Source: Ampelomyces quisqualis
Lineage: Eukaryota > Ascomycota > Dothideomycetes > Pleosporales > Phaeosphaeriaceae
Length of the DNA: 64,000 bases
Direction of reading: 5' to 3'
NCBI GenBank assembly: GCA_018398575.1
Contig: JAGTXZ010000014.1
Coordinates: forward strand, 2,170,001-2,234,000
Under the pieces are notes generated by a model. The model did no database searches and was not told the DNA's origin. It saw only the letters and a program-made list of their open reading frames with translations. Of the stretch, positions 44,929-55,497 are shown in pieces. How positions within the stretch are numbered: position 1 is the first letter of the stretch; the number at the start of each line of letters is the position of its first letter. The translations under genes were made by a program, and so were the position numbers.

Positions 44929-45434
44929 ATGCGAGGACATACCTCTTTCTTCATCGCACCGATCGTGTTGCCCGTCTTTGCTGCACCAGTAAATCTTAGT
45001 CGAGTAAGTTGTGTTGGGTCAGCCATGCCTAGGGATGCGGATAATTATTGATCGATGAACAGGCTCTCCGACCAGACGATGCCCCCATAACCCGTCGCGA
45101 GTAAACGTCCCTTGAAAACCTTCTACGTGGTGTGCTGAAGCGCGCGCCGATCATTGAGCCTGTTCCTGCATCTTCATACGAGATCACGGTAGAAGCCAAA
45201 AGAGACGAGCTCGATGATGAAGACAGCGATGACAACGAGGAGAGCTCCCCGGACCTCCTTGCTATTGGGAATCTATTTGATGGCGCCGATAAGAGAGTTC
45301 TGACTCGAAGTCTTAATCAAGAAAGCGAGGTTTTTCTCGCGGAAATGGTCCAGGCAGAAAGGGTTTTTCGGAAGGTGGCGGACCGAATAAGAGAGGTGTC
45401 ACTAAAGAGAGCGGTTCGAGTAAGAGAGACCTGA
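44929..45434 (+). pseudogene. small secreted peptide precursor 2 with premature stop
   Basis: Paralogue of the gene at 43415. Exon 1 (44929-45003) is again exactly 25 codons, a signal-peptide-like start (MRGHTSFFIAPIVLPVFAAP), followed by a phase-0 intron (45004-45062, GTAAGT..ACAG). Exon 2 meets a TAA after 13 codons (45102-45104), but the same frame continues to 45434 and contains LKRAPIIEPVPASSYEITVE and AKR, the counterpart of the Lys-Arg-bounded peptide of paralogue 1, then an acidic stretch and further DKR. The stop sits where a CAA codon would be natural, which fits a C-to-T change, but the ancestral codon is inferred. The C-terminus overlaps the DUF3176 relic F on the other strand. 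Confidence 0.55.
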
Positions 45435-45600
45435 CCTGAGGACCATTTCAGTCGGGCAATAACCTCAGATATCGGTAGTAACAGAGCGACTGACACTATC
45501 ATAGAGAGGGTGGTCAGATTAGTGGGCAACTTATAAAGTGGTTAGTTTTTCAGACTTGGAAGTATTGCTATCGTTACACATTTAGTGATTTCGTGCATGG
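45431..45600 (-). pseudogene. DUF3176 N-terminal relic, copy F
   Basis: The minus strand reads TIAILPSLKN-stop-PLYKLP, then LSMIVSVALLLPISEVIARL and KW. Copy C has IIAILASLKDQPL and ILSKIASAALILPISEAIGQLKW at the same place. The stop is TAA where copy C has CAA. The match ends abruptly at the KW motif, next to the end of secreted gene 2. No downstream half is present. Confidence 0.75.
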
Positions 45601-47882
45601 TACAATATGGTAGCATGGCGAACGTTCCGTAGCATGAGATCGCGCTAGGTAGAGCTGATCGTGCCGGAGTACGGAGTACCTCGAGTTAAGATTCTTCGAT
45701 CATTTGCCCGTTTGGGTATGAGCCATATTTCAAGATCGCTGTGTGAAGCAACATGATTTGACCTCTCACGTACGTTCTGCTAGCGCTGTCAACCCTGTAG
45801 GCGGTTGCGTGGTGCATGGTGAGCAGTTGCAGCCTGTCAAAAGTCGCGCAGGTGGTCGGCGGCTAGGTGCCGGTAGTTACCGTACAAGCACCTACAGTCT
45901 CACCCCGGCCGGGCCCGCCCCATGCACAACACGGCGTCGTGTTGAACAAGCGTGAACCCGGTCGTGATGACAAGCACAACAACAAGTTTATCGCACTAAG
46001 ACATGACACGCGCCGAGTGTCAGTACTTGATAGCACAAATGTCTACTAAGAACATGGCAAGAATAAGAGAAGCTCGAGTGTAATCGCTTGCGATATCGAG
46101 CTTCCAAGGTTGGCCAGAAATTTGGGCTGACCTCGGCTCACGCGGTCAAGACCACGTGATTTTGGCAACATGTATCGGATCTGTGTTGATTCAGTCACGT
46201 CTGCGTTCGAATGGAAAAGCTAAGGACTAGTCTGTGAGTACCGGTGTATGGGTTTGGTGGTCAGCGATCCGAGCTGCCGCAAAGTTACTGGTGGGCCGTG
46301 TTCAGATAATACGTACATAGATGTGTATTGCATATGCCCGTTGCTTACGGTCAGATCAAGGAGAATCAAATGAAAACGACAAAGATGAGTTGGCACACGC
46401 GAGAAGTGAGTAGGGCGATGCTCGTCAGTTTCGTGACTTCGACTGATCGACTTGCACGTTGCATGCAGCAGTTTGTCGGCGCATCAGCCGTGGACAACTG
46501 TTATTTCAACATTCTGCCATCGGCCTCAGACATGTGGACCAGTTGGGATGAGCGAGAATCCATTTCCTGTGAGGTTGTGCATGCTTGACTGATTGTAGCT
46601 TGTTGGTAGCGTTGTGTAGCGCTATTAGCATGGGTTTGTGGCAGGAGGGTTAGCAGCATGGATGTGGCATGAATGCATTCGATGAGTTTGACGTGCAGGA
46701 CTGCAGGTGGTTGTTGCATGTAGGACTCGCGATTGATAACGTCAGTGCTGGTCTCCGCGCGTATTTCGTGCTTACCATTGGCAGCTCTTTCCGTGTTGTG
46801 CCTGAGCATTGTCGTCGATCTTGGAGACAACATCAATGACAGACGAGCCTTGTCTTGAACCTGTCACACGGCCACAAACAGTCAGCTGAAGGTCAAGCTC
46901 TACATGTGCCTGTGTTGCCCAGCAGATGTGAAAAGTGCCATGTTAGTGTTGAGACAGATAACGTGATTCTGAGTGGCTGATCACGGCTGTAACTTATCCC
47001 ACCACACCATAGCGAAACTTTCAACTATGAGGATGGTATTCCGTCTGCCGAGTTCTAGAAAGTGAAGAGAGCGTGACGCTGATATGAGGACCACGGAAAG
47101 CGGTCGCGGGAACGGTTAATTGGCGCAACTAGTCCGTCGCGCAAAGCCAATCGCTTCAGCCCAGGGCGATGCCAAATCCGCCAAGCCCTTCCCAGGTCAT
47201 TAGGTTCTGCTCGATTGGGTAGAAATCAATCTAGCAATTCGAAGGACTACCAGATTCACAGGCAGGAAAGCGTACTTACAACAATTTTCTTCATAGAATT
47301 GCCTCGTCGAAATCTCTTCCAGCGCTTGCAAATGTGACAACTCAATGTGACGAGTTTTCTAAGCACATTCTGATCCATTGCGACGCAGTTTTCTACCTCC
47401 ACGAAATCCGCCCTAACGCCTTGTGTTCCAGTCGCGTCGGCCTTCACGTTTCAGCTGGCCGAATTCGTTGCCCTAACAATTATGCTTTGCTTCCTTCCTT
47501 CCAATGATTGCACAACTTGCGCATATGTCGTCAATGTGCGCTCTTGTCCCATGCGTCCTGTGTAGCGATGGTGGCTTCTGAGGCGGTTATCAGAGCGAGG
47601 GGTCGCTGCGAGTGAAGCGCCGGTATGTGTCTGGTGGAGATGAGCATGTCGTGTGATGCTTCGTCATTACCATTGCTTTAGCTCAGATCAATGCATAAAT
47701 GCATCCAGTGATCCTGCTCTCGGGGACATCATATATCCAGCCCTCATCCAGCATAAGAGAAGTCCACTGTAAAGTTCCTCTCTTGGCTCTGCCATATACT
47801 TAAAGCTCCAGCCTCTTTTGGATAAAGCTCTCTAAAGTAATTGAGCCCACGACCGCGTCCACATTCTTCTTATACCGGCGAC
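45601..47882. other. 2.3 kb gene-poor region
   Basis: No gene supported. Contains GGAGTACGGAGTACC near 45667 and scattered short frames without bias. The right end (47700-47882) has TATA-like words and should be the promoter of the repeat-protein gene. Confidence 0.35.
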
Positions 47883-48499
47883 ATGCGTTTTAGCATCATC
47901 TTCCTCGCTCTTGCGGTGGCACTTCCAAGTCTTGCTGCGCCTGTACCAGTCATAAATGTCCGTTCGTCAACACTCGCCCTTCCCATCATTGCTGACACGA
48001 TATCTAGAGCGAACGTGCAAACACTTGGTCAATTGCTGCACTCCGTCGGCACTTTGATCCAGTATTTGAACTCGGTAGAAAGGCAGTCGCGGTCTCCTTC
48101 GAAGCGCGTGCCTGCTTTCGAGGCAACGATTGCCATAACGCCGAGGCCGCCACAGATATCACTACACGAGATATGTTCCGCGGGAACGATCGTCGCGAAC
48201 CAGAAGTGATCGATACGCTCGAAGCTCGAGACAGATATCGAGGAAATACTCGCCGCGATCCCGAGGTTCCTGCACCCATGGAGATGCGCGGCCGATTTCG
48301 TTGTAATGATCGCCGTGGTCCGAGTGTTGATGGTACTCTTGCTGTGCGAGGTCGCTTTAGTGGAAATGAACGTCGGGATCCTGAGGTTGCCTCCGCCATC
48401 GAGACACGCGGCACGTTCCGTGGTAATGGTCGCAGGAATCCGGGACTTGAACTTGTTCAGAGCATGAAGAAGCGCGACCGATTTCGAGGCAACTATTGA
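47883..48499 (+). CDS. secreted 20-residue-repeat protein with Arg-Arg sites (KEP-like)
   Basis: Exons 47883-47942 and 48008-48499 join over a 65-base phase-0 intron (GTACCA, GCTGAC, CTAG) into 183 residues. Exon 1 (20 codons, MRFSIIFLALAVALPSLAAP) is a clear signal peptide. From about residue 50 the product is built of seven repeats of 20 residues: the F/Y-R-G-N core recurs at nucleotides 48116, 48176, 48236, 48296, 48356, 48416 and 48482, five steps of exactly 60 bases and one of 66. Five repeats carry an Arg-Arg pair directly after the core (for example RGNTRRDPEV, SGNERRDPEV), so processing there would release peptides of about 20 residues starting x-P. This layout (signal peptide plus repeats with dibasic sites) matches Kex2-processed repeat proteins of fungi. 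A frame without the intron gives only the signal peptide and unrelated sequence. Confidence 0.7.
48098..48499 (+). repeat. 60-base tandem coding repeats
   Basis: Seven in-frame units of 60 bases (last spacing 66) within exon 2 of the secreted repeat-protein gene. Units are diverged, strongest in the F-R-G-N-x-R-R-x-P core. Confidence 0.85.
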
Positions 48500-48725
48500 G
48501 GACTTTACTGGCAAAACCTATGCGGTGCCTCTGCTTTGATTGAATCTTCGCTATTCCTCCTTTTTCTTAACTTCATTCTAATTTCTTTCGTCCTGCAACA
48601 ACTGGCTTGTGGCATAGCTATCGATGATCAGCGTTGACTGTGTGCGTCGAAGTTGTGATTTAATGTAAGAGTTGGCCAGATAAAACATGATCAATTCAAA
48701 TGTACGCGAAAGCCGAGGTGCATGC

Positions 48726-51277
48726 TCATATCCAACCAGGCGGCGGCTGTCTTCGCGGAGGCGGTCGCGGTGTGAGGGGTGAAAAGAGATTACCAGAGAC
48801 CCTCCACCCCATGTTTGCATTCAGTTTGACTTTCAGCTCCTTAGCTTTGGCTCGCGGTGTTCCCGTGCTTGAAGATCTGGTGAGTTTTCCTCGGATCTCA
48901 TCTGAAACCCCATATAACAAAGTCAAAATGGCAGAGTTCTTGAGGACGCCGACCTGTTCTTTCTCGATCGCAGACTTGAAAATGGTCGCAGTCAGAAATA
49001 CGAAGCTCATCCCCAGGAGACCCAGTGGCAATGTAAGCCATACCCAGCGCACTCTAACGAAAGTTTCTCGACCAAAAGCTTTTCCAGTGACCATCTCTTT
49101 ACTCGCAGCAGACCGAATTACGTTCGTCATTGATGTAGACAGCCTGTCCATATGTCGTGAGACATTGGGGTAGAGCCAGGGGTTGTACTCCAACTGCCGA
49201 TTGAAAGCTGGACCTTCTTTCCATGTTTTGTATCGCATGGTAGATTCATCGGAACCATTAACAGCCGTGGTAAACGCAGGGAATATATCATTAAAACCCT
49301 GGATGATAGCCGACGCAGTCTTGTTGTCGGTTCCATATCCTGAGAAATTTCGGCCGTCCGAGGTCGTACCATCTACATTAATACCTTGCATGTAGAAGAT
49401 GTCGGTTCCACCTCCAAGCTCATCCACGAATGGGAAACCTACCCATGGAAATGGCCCCGACGTTTCGTTCGTGTGCGTCTCCATGATCTCTTCCTCATAC
49501 CTGCCCCAATCGTACGTTGATCTGATGGTTTTGACGCACCAGGACAGAACGCACTCCTGCGCGATTGGCGGTATTTTACTATAAACTGAGTTCGAAGACC
49601 CATCCACGGCGGCAACAATCAGAACATCCGCGATAGTGTTGCGTATATGTTTGAAATGGATCGAACCATTGCCAAAAAGTGGCTCTTTGGTTGTCAATGT
49701 CGTCAGCGGCAGCGTACGCATGATTAGAGTCTCGTCTATAGTGGATTCGTTCGCATCCATTATCTGGCCCGACATAAGGATTGGATGTTCGCTGGTAGCG
49801 TTGAGGAAGTATCCGCACATGGTTGCATTCGGATACTTCTCCTCCGCCGTGAACCCACCATCTAGATTAGATGTCCAGTCGACCCTACCAAAGACGCAGG
49901 TAAAGGTGAGGTACTCCGACACGTCTACACATTGGCTACAGACACCAAGTGTCTCATACACAGGCCAAGAACATTTACTTGTTGGGCAAGACTAGATAAA
50001 CCATTAGTAACGGATAATGGGAGATGCCGCTACAGACTGACATGGTGCCAAACCTGTTTCAGGGTCCCGGAAGAAAATCGGATACTTACAAGTGGTATTT
50101 CCGGTCTTGTACCATTGCCAAACGGTATGGGCTGCGTTCCATTGCCATACGCAAATTTCTCAACTACATGGAAAAGGTCGGGGTCACTTGTAGCAACGGG
50201 AAATCCTTCTCTGAACTCTTTTCCAACACCAGGGTCGTATCGTAGAGTCCTGGGTATGGAGCTGATGATACTTTCGTCTAGAGACCACCGATCAGGGAAG
50301 TCAACGACTTGTTGGAAGAACGGATCTAGAGCCATCAAACAAAGTGTGATCATGGCCCCAAGTGCCGCTAATGCCTTGCCTTTCGTGCGAATCAGCAGAA
50401 GTAAAGAGCCCCAAGGACCGCGGGATGCGTTGTCGAAAATCTCGAAGTCCCACATCTGCTTCGAATTTTGCTGAAACCAGCTCCACTTCAACTGACCAAG
50501 CGCCTCTGAGACCGGCAGGATCAGGGCTGCGCCGGCCATTTTCGAAAGGATCGAGATGTAAGCGTTCAAAGTTAGTCCCACCTTATTGACCAGCGACCAG
50601 TCAGTAAGGGGATCGTCTTTCAGAATGAAGAGCACAACGATGACTGCAGCCATGCACATCGCACTAAAGATCCAACTGACGATCTCCAAAAGCCATCTCT
50701 TGATGATGTTACCCGAGATACTGTACTGATAAAGCCTTTTTTCTATGCGTTCGGCCAGGTTAAGCGAGCTCTCGATGCTCTCCTCGCCTATTGGCGCGGA
50801 GATTTCGATCGAGGGCGGTTTGGGCGGACCATCAACGATTCCTAGTCCAGGATGTATGCTACTGATAGGAGTCTTCTCATCGATCTGTGGTATCTGAAGG
50901 GATGGGATACTGTCGAGGCGCACACGGGGTCGTTGTGTAGGAAAGAAGCGAAGAGTCGGTCTACGACCTTCTTGCTGGTGTTGAATTTCTGGCGGTTGCT
51001 CAGGCATAGGCCATATTATAGAGCGATCACTGGATGTCTGGATCGTCGTGGTAGGACTCAGATCTACAGGAGAGTGCTGAGCTGCGCTGTAGTGCTTGGG
51101 GCTGAGGTACGTTGGCCTACTTTTAGGTACTATCTCTGGGGTTGTAGGTGTCGTAGGAGTTGTGCCGTAAGTTTTCGCAGTGACTCGCTCATCGTGGGTT
51201 TCGAGGTAAATCGGAATGCCTGGAAAGGGTGGCCAGATTGAGGGACTTCGAGGAGACTGCGACGTGGACGACGTCAT
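48726..51277 (-). CDS. DUF3176 membrane protein, copy G (long N-terminus)
   Basis: Exons 51277-50090 and 49991-48726 (98-base intron, GTAAGT, TACTAAT, CTAG; same position as in copy B) encode 817 residues from MTSSTSQSPRSP; an in-frame ATG at 51304 would add nine. About 150 residues of Pro/Ser/Thr-rich sequence precede the usual start of the family. Then come ERIEKRLYQYSISGNIIKRW, the first helix, ILSKMAGAALILPVSEALGQ, LKWSWF, FDNASRGPWGSLLLLIRTKG and FFQQVVDFP. The ectodomain has CPTSKCSWPVYETLGVCSQC and CVLSWCVKTIRSTY; the last helix and a GWRVSG tail follow, ending PPGWI. Intact. It converges on the secreted repeat-protein gene with only 226 bases between the stop codons. Confidence 0.88.
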
Positions 51278-53798
51278 CCCTGGAATGGAAATAGGGTAAG
51301 GCATTAAAAGCCAGAGTATCGATCCGAACAGTGTCAAACAAAAAATTTCAGGAGATGCAGCCTCCAAATTGACAAACAGCGAGGATGTAGTTCTAGGCTG
51401 TCTGGATACCACGGCCTCTGGTGTTCTCACCTCCCAACTATAATCTATGCAGGTCGCTCTACGCCGCAGCCACCCAAATTCATGATTGGACTATGCTTGA
51501 AACACAAAACACTGCTGTTACTGCGGCGTGCATGCCACTTATGCCGTCGTTCTAGAATTTGGTACATGACTGGCACGATCGACCATTCACCACTCATGCT
51601 AGGCGCGTTGATCTGTACTTTCTCCATGAATATATGCCAAGAAAAGCGGCTGAGAACTGTTTCTAGGAGATCTGCGTGCGGCGTGGGTGTCGGTTGCTAT
51701 TGAGTGGGGGCACCGGTGAGGGTGCAGCCGTACAGAGAAGTTGTGTAAGCGCTGGCGTGGCTGAATGGCCAGCCTAGTGTAGGATGTTACCGCCGCGTTA
51801 TGAAAAGCATATGCAGGTTAGTATATTATTAGCATTTGGCCCCCTCCCGAGGTCAAGTTCATGTGACGATGCGGCACAGTATATTGGCGCTTCGAACCTC
51901 ACGAATTCTTGAAAAAAACATAGAGGCGTAGTAGTTAGAGAATGGGGTTGTTCATGCTTAACGGGCGAATGGAAGGAGATGACGCTGCCTCTCGATGGAC
52001 GCATGACTTGCGCGGCGTGGCAGTAGTGTCCAAACGGTGAAGACACCGGGTGCCCAGACGACAATTGATCACGTGCATACTTCATGCCTCAGCAGTCGAT
52101 CTGATTGGATAAGCCCAGGTCTAGTGCTCACGTGACTAGGCTGTCGTCTCGGCAGATGGTACAATCATGTCGGAAATTTATCGACGTGGGGTGGTGGGGT
52201 ATGGGATCGTGCGGTGTTTGCACGATCTGACAATAAACGTTAAGCGCGCAGCGCCGATCCTCGAGGCATTATTAATATCCATAGCTAGCCAATCCCACAC
52301 ACCGAATAGACGACGTTATCCACTGCCGGTAAGATATTTCGACCTTGGCGTCATCGTCAAACCCTTCGGATTGAGCGCAACACCCTGCAGAGGTCAGTAC
52401 TCATTCGAAGCATTTCTAGGAATGCGTAATATGAACTTGATGTTCACAAACCAAGAGACTTCCCAGCAACAGGTCCTTCTCCCCTTCGACTTCAGTGCCA
52501 TTCTTAACAGAGTACCTTGAGACCACCAAGGCTCGAAATTGGGCCTATCATTCGATAATCGGAATCTGCCGACACATGAACATGCATGAAATTCGGTCTT
52601 TGTGATGCAGCCCAAAGTACGCGGCTACTGAGAGTCCTTTGGGCAATGTCTAAAGCTCTCATTGGAGCCACTGATGCGCTCATCGCTGCAATGTAAACGC
52701 CACCCTCTTGTAATTTGTCCGGCGACTCGATTGCTCCTTCTTACTGTCGAAAGTCTATCCCCTATAGCCGCCTGCCCTTGTCTTCATGTAGGCTGCATAG
52801 AGAAACAACAAAAGTTATGCTCTAATCCTCGCCGTGGAGAGTTTCGACCCACAAAAGACGCTGGGGAAACCCTTCATCTTGATGGAAAGGCGGGGCCCTG
52901 CGCCGCGAAAGGTGTTTCCAACCAGCCTTTCGCAGGTTCAAGGCAAAAAAAACGGCCGAGGAGACTGGGAAATGGCACCAAAACAGCCCGACCGACTGGG
53001 ATCGAAGGCGCGAACCGAAACAAAATTTAAAGGAAGCTAATAGAATTGGTAGCTATATCGTTTGAGGGTGTTGAACGCTCCAAATGTGGTAATTCAACAA
53101 ACGCTGGATTTGTGGGCTGTTTCCGGGAGCCTTGGTGCCGGTGCAAGAGTACTTCACTACGCGCCATCGAAATGTCTGCGCACAAACATAGTTCGCGGAA
53201 GTCTCGGCACACCACCGAAAGATCATCTGTCCTTGACACCCATGCCGCACAAATCAGCATGAGGCGGCTCAAAGTCTGACAGAACGGTGCGAAATCGCTG
53301 CACTGACTAGTCCCTTGTACCTTCTCCATTCACATTCTACTTCGCAAGTATTTCTGAAGTGCTATGTAATGTATGGCAGGAAGATTTCCTGAAGTGCGCA
53401 AATTATGCTTGATGTCGTGAAAACATCAACATGACGGGTGAGTTCCATTTGCTTATAACTCGATCCAGTGGCCGTTCTAAAGCTGGGCCATGTATCTACA
53501 CACCACAAAAACAGGTAGAAAATTGATAAACTCTCTCTATATCAATTGGGTGCGCATGATCAGGTATCACATTTGGCTGCATGCGCAAGCAATCCTGTAG
53601 TCGATATTTCTGGCTGTATTCAAAGTTCATCCTAGCCCAGGCAGAAGTTCTCTACGATCTACATTACCGTTTTATCCCATAGTGAATAACAAAACTTTCT
53701 TTTCCAGCTACCGATCTCATCAATATTCCATTATCATAACTCTTCGCCCCATTACTTACCTTCATGGGCATAATGACTACGCGCAAGGAAATCATGTC
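51278..53798. other. 2.5 kb gene-poor region
   Basis: No gene I can support. Open frames at 52167-52520 and 52662-53030 lack bias and family resemblance. The left end holds the promoter of copy G. Confidence 0.35.
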
Positions 53799-54182
53799 AT
53801 GCCAGCATTTGCACGAGACCGCAACGTGACCGCGGAGCAGACGGCACAGGTTTTGCTAGAGTCCGCACGCCTGCGAGACACGACAACTTACCCTTGCAAA
53901 CTTTCGAAAATGGGTATATCGTTGCTTCTTAGATTCTCTGAAGATGCTAGCAGTCTTCCAGCACCTCAAGCACAAAAAGATACGTTGAAACTGTTTCAGC
54001 GACCGATGACTGCGTCTCCTGATGAGCTTAAGCATGGCATAACAAAGCTTAGTTGGCCTCCTTTCGACCCTGAGACGGAGAGCCGGACCGAAATCGTGGT
54101 CGGCAACAAGGCGGAAGCAATATTTTCTAGATCTAAACCATGGGTGAAAATCACGATGAGTGCTTTGCCGACGGTACCATAA
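53799..54182 (+). CDS. possible small hypothetical protein, 127 residues
   Basis: An intronless frame from ATG 53799 (MPAFARDRNVTAEQTAQVL) to a stop at 54182. Composition is protein-like, with few rare residues and a mixed charged sequence including LSWPPFDPETESRTEI. An in-frame upstream start at 53682 gives a less natural N-terminus. No domain, signal peptide or neighbour supports it. Could be chance. Confidence 0.3.
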   Translation: MPAFARDRNVTAEQTAQVLLESARLRDTTTYPCKLSKMGISLLLRFSEDASSLPAPQAQKDTLKLFQRPMTASPDELKHGITKLSWPPFDPETESRTEIVVGNKAEAIFSRSKPWVKITMSALPTVP

Positions 54183-55497
54183 GCAAACTTTGGTGTCAAG
54201 GAAATTTGGGGCGAATAGTTGGCCTGTGTGTGTCTGACTTTATGTATACAAAGGTGAGGACTTTTGCCTCTTCGTAATGTCATCACCTCGCATCAACTCT
54301 CGATCCCCCTACACACTCTTTACCAACACACAAAATACATTTCTCGACGGTATTTACATCCACTTTGGTAAAAATCTGAAGAGGCGCCAGCTTTCGACCG
54401 ACCTCTCTCCCGAGGTCGTCGAATTGCTCTCTTCCCTCGGTCTCAGAAGTCTAAGATTCCTGCTCCCCCCGTTAGTGGGATCCTCGACACCTCCATCGAG
54501 GACCTTCTAACTTCATAGACTGTCAAAGGAAGTTGGAACACAGAAAGACCTAGAACTATATAAGAGAAAAACAACATACCAAGTCCAGCCAGCCGCTTCC
54601 GCAAAACGCAGACGACCGACAAACATCCACCCGCGTCAAGAGTACCTACCCCAAGCTGCGTACACGTACTTACAATCCAACACCAATCGTTTCCACTACA
54701 TCATCTACAATCCTTGCACACCACCGCAACCCGCTAAGATTCACGTCCGCACACACACAAGTCCACCAGACCATAATTCCGACCAAACTACACCAGCGCC
54801 ACGACTTAGTCTACGAACTCGCACTTCAACCTCAGTACTCCCATTCCCCCACCACGCAAACCCCGTCCCTCGGAAAAGTGTCGCGTTTTCGACGGACTTT
54901 GAGGTCAAAGGCTGAGGGGGGGGATGTGTTTTCTTGTCTGACACGTCCTACAGAATATACGACCAGGCTGAATGCCTCGACGGTAAAAGAAAGTCAACGG
55001 GAGAAGAAATAACGATTCCCTGGTGCAAAGGAAGAGGGTAGAGCGGGATAAATATCTGAGAAGGTCGAGTTGGTACAGAGTCAAGGCTCCAGACGTTCAG
55101 CGCTGTGGGAGAAACTCGTCTCAGCAGGCTTCGATGCGCTTGAAGTTGTTGTAGTGTATGGCTGTATTATAAGTTAATAGTAGTCTACAGAATAGTGGAG
55201 TCTGTACCGAGATATAAACTCTCTTGGCTTGCATGACTCGAATTTTGATTGGGAGTGGGGAGTTACAAGATGTGCTAGAGCCTAGTCTAAAGAAGAAATT
55301 GTGATTTATAATCAGTGGAGTATTGGGTGTGCGATCGGCACAGCGTTCTGTGAGCTAGCTTTCTGCTTGTTCCACTGGGGAAGACCCTTGGTTATACAGT
55401 GTCCGACCAGTTGTTGAATCATCTCCAGATCCGAATTCTACGACTGTGCGACCCGGGCGAATACCAGGTTTCCAAGCACGAAGCTTCACCTCATGCC
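54183..55497. other. spacer before the GTPase 3' end
   Basis: No gene supported. Around 54545-54800 the plus strand is strongly C/A-rich; a TATATAAG word is at about 54557. The right end is the 3' flank of the GTPase gene. Confidence 0.35.

Noticed and set aside
48029..48514. Repetitive minus-strand frames over the secreted repeat gene
   Set aside because: They inherit the 60-base period from the plus-strand repeats but lack a signal peptide and a sensible start; the plus-strand spliced model explains the region better.
51740..51810. Possible Ser/Leu-type tRNA start (GCGTGGCTGAATGGCC)
   Set aside because: No cloverleaf pairing or T-arm follows at the right distance.
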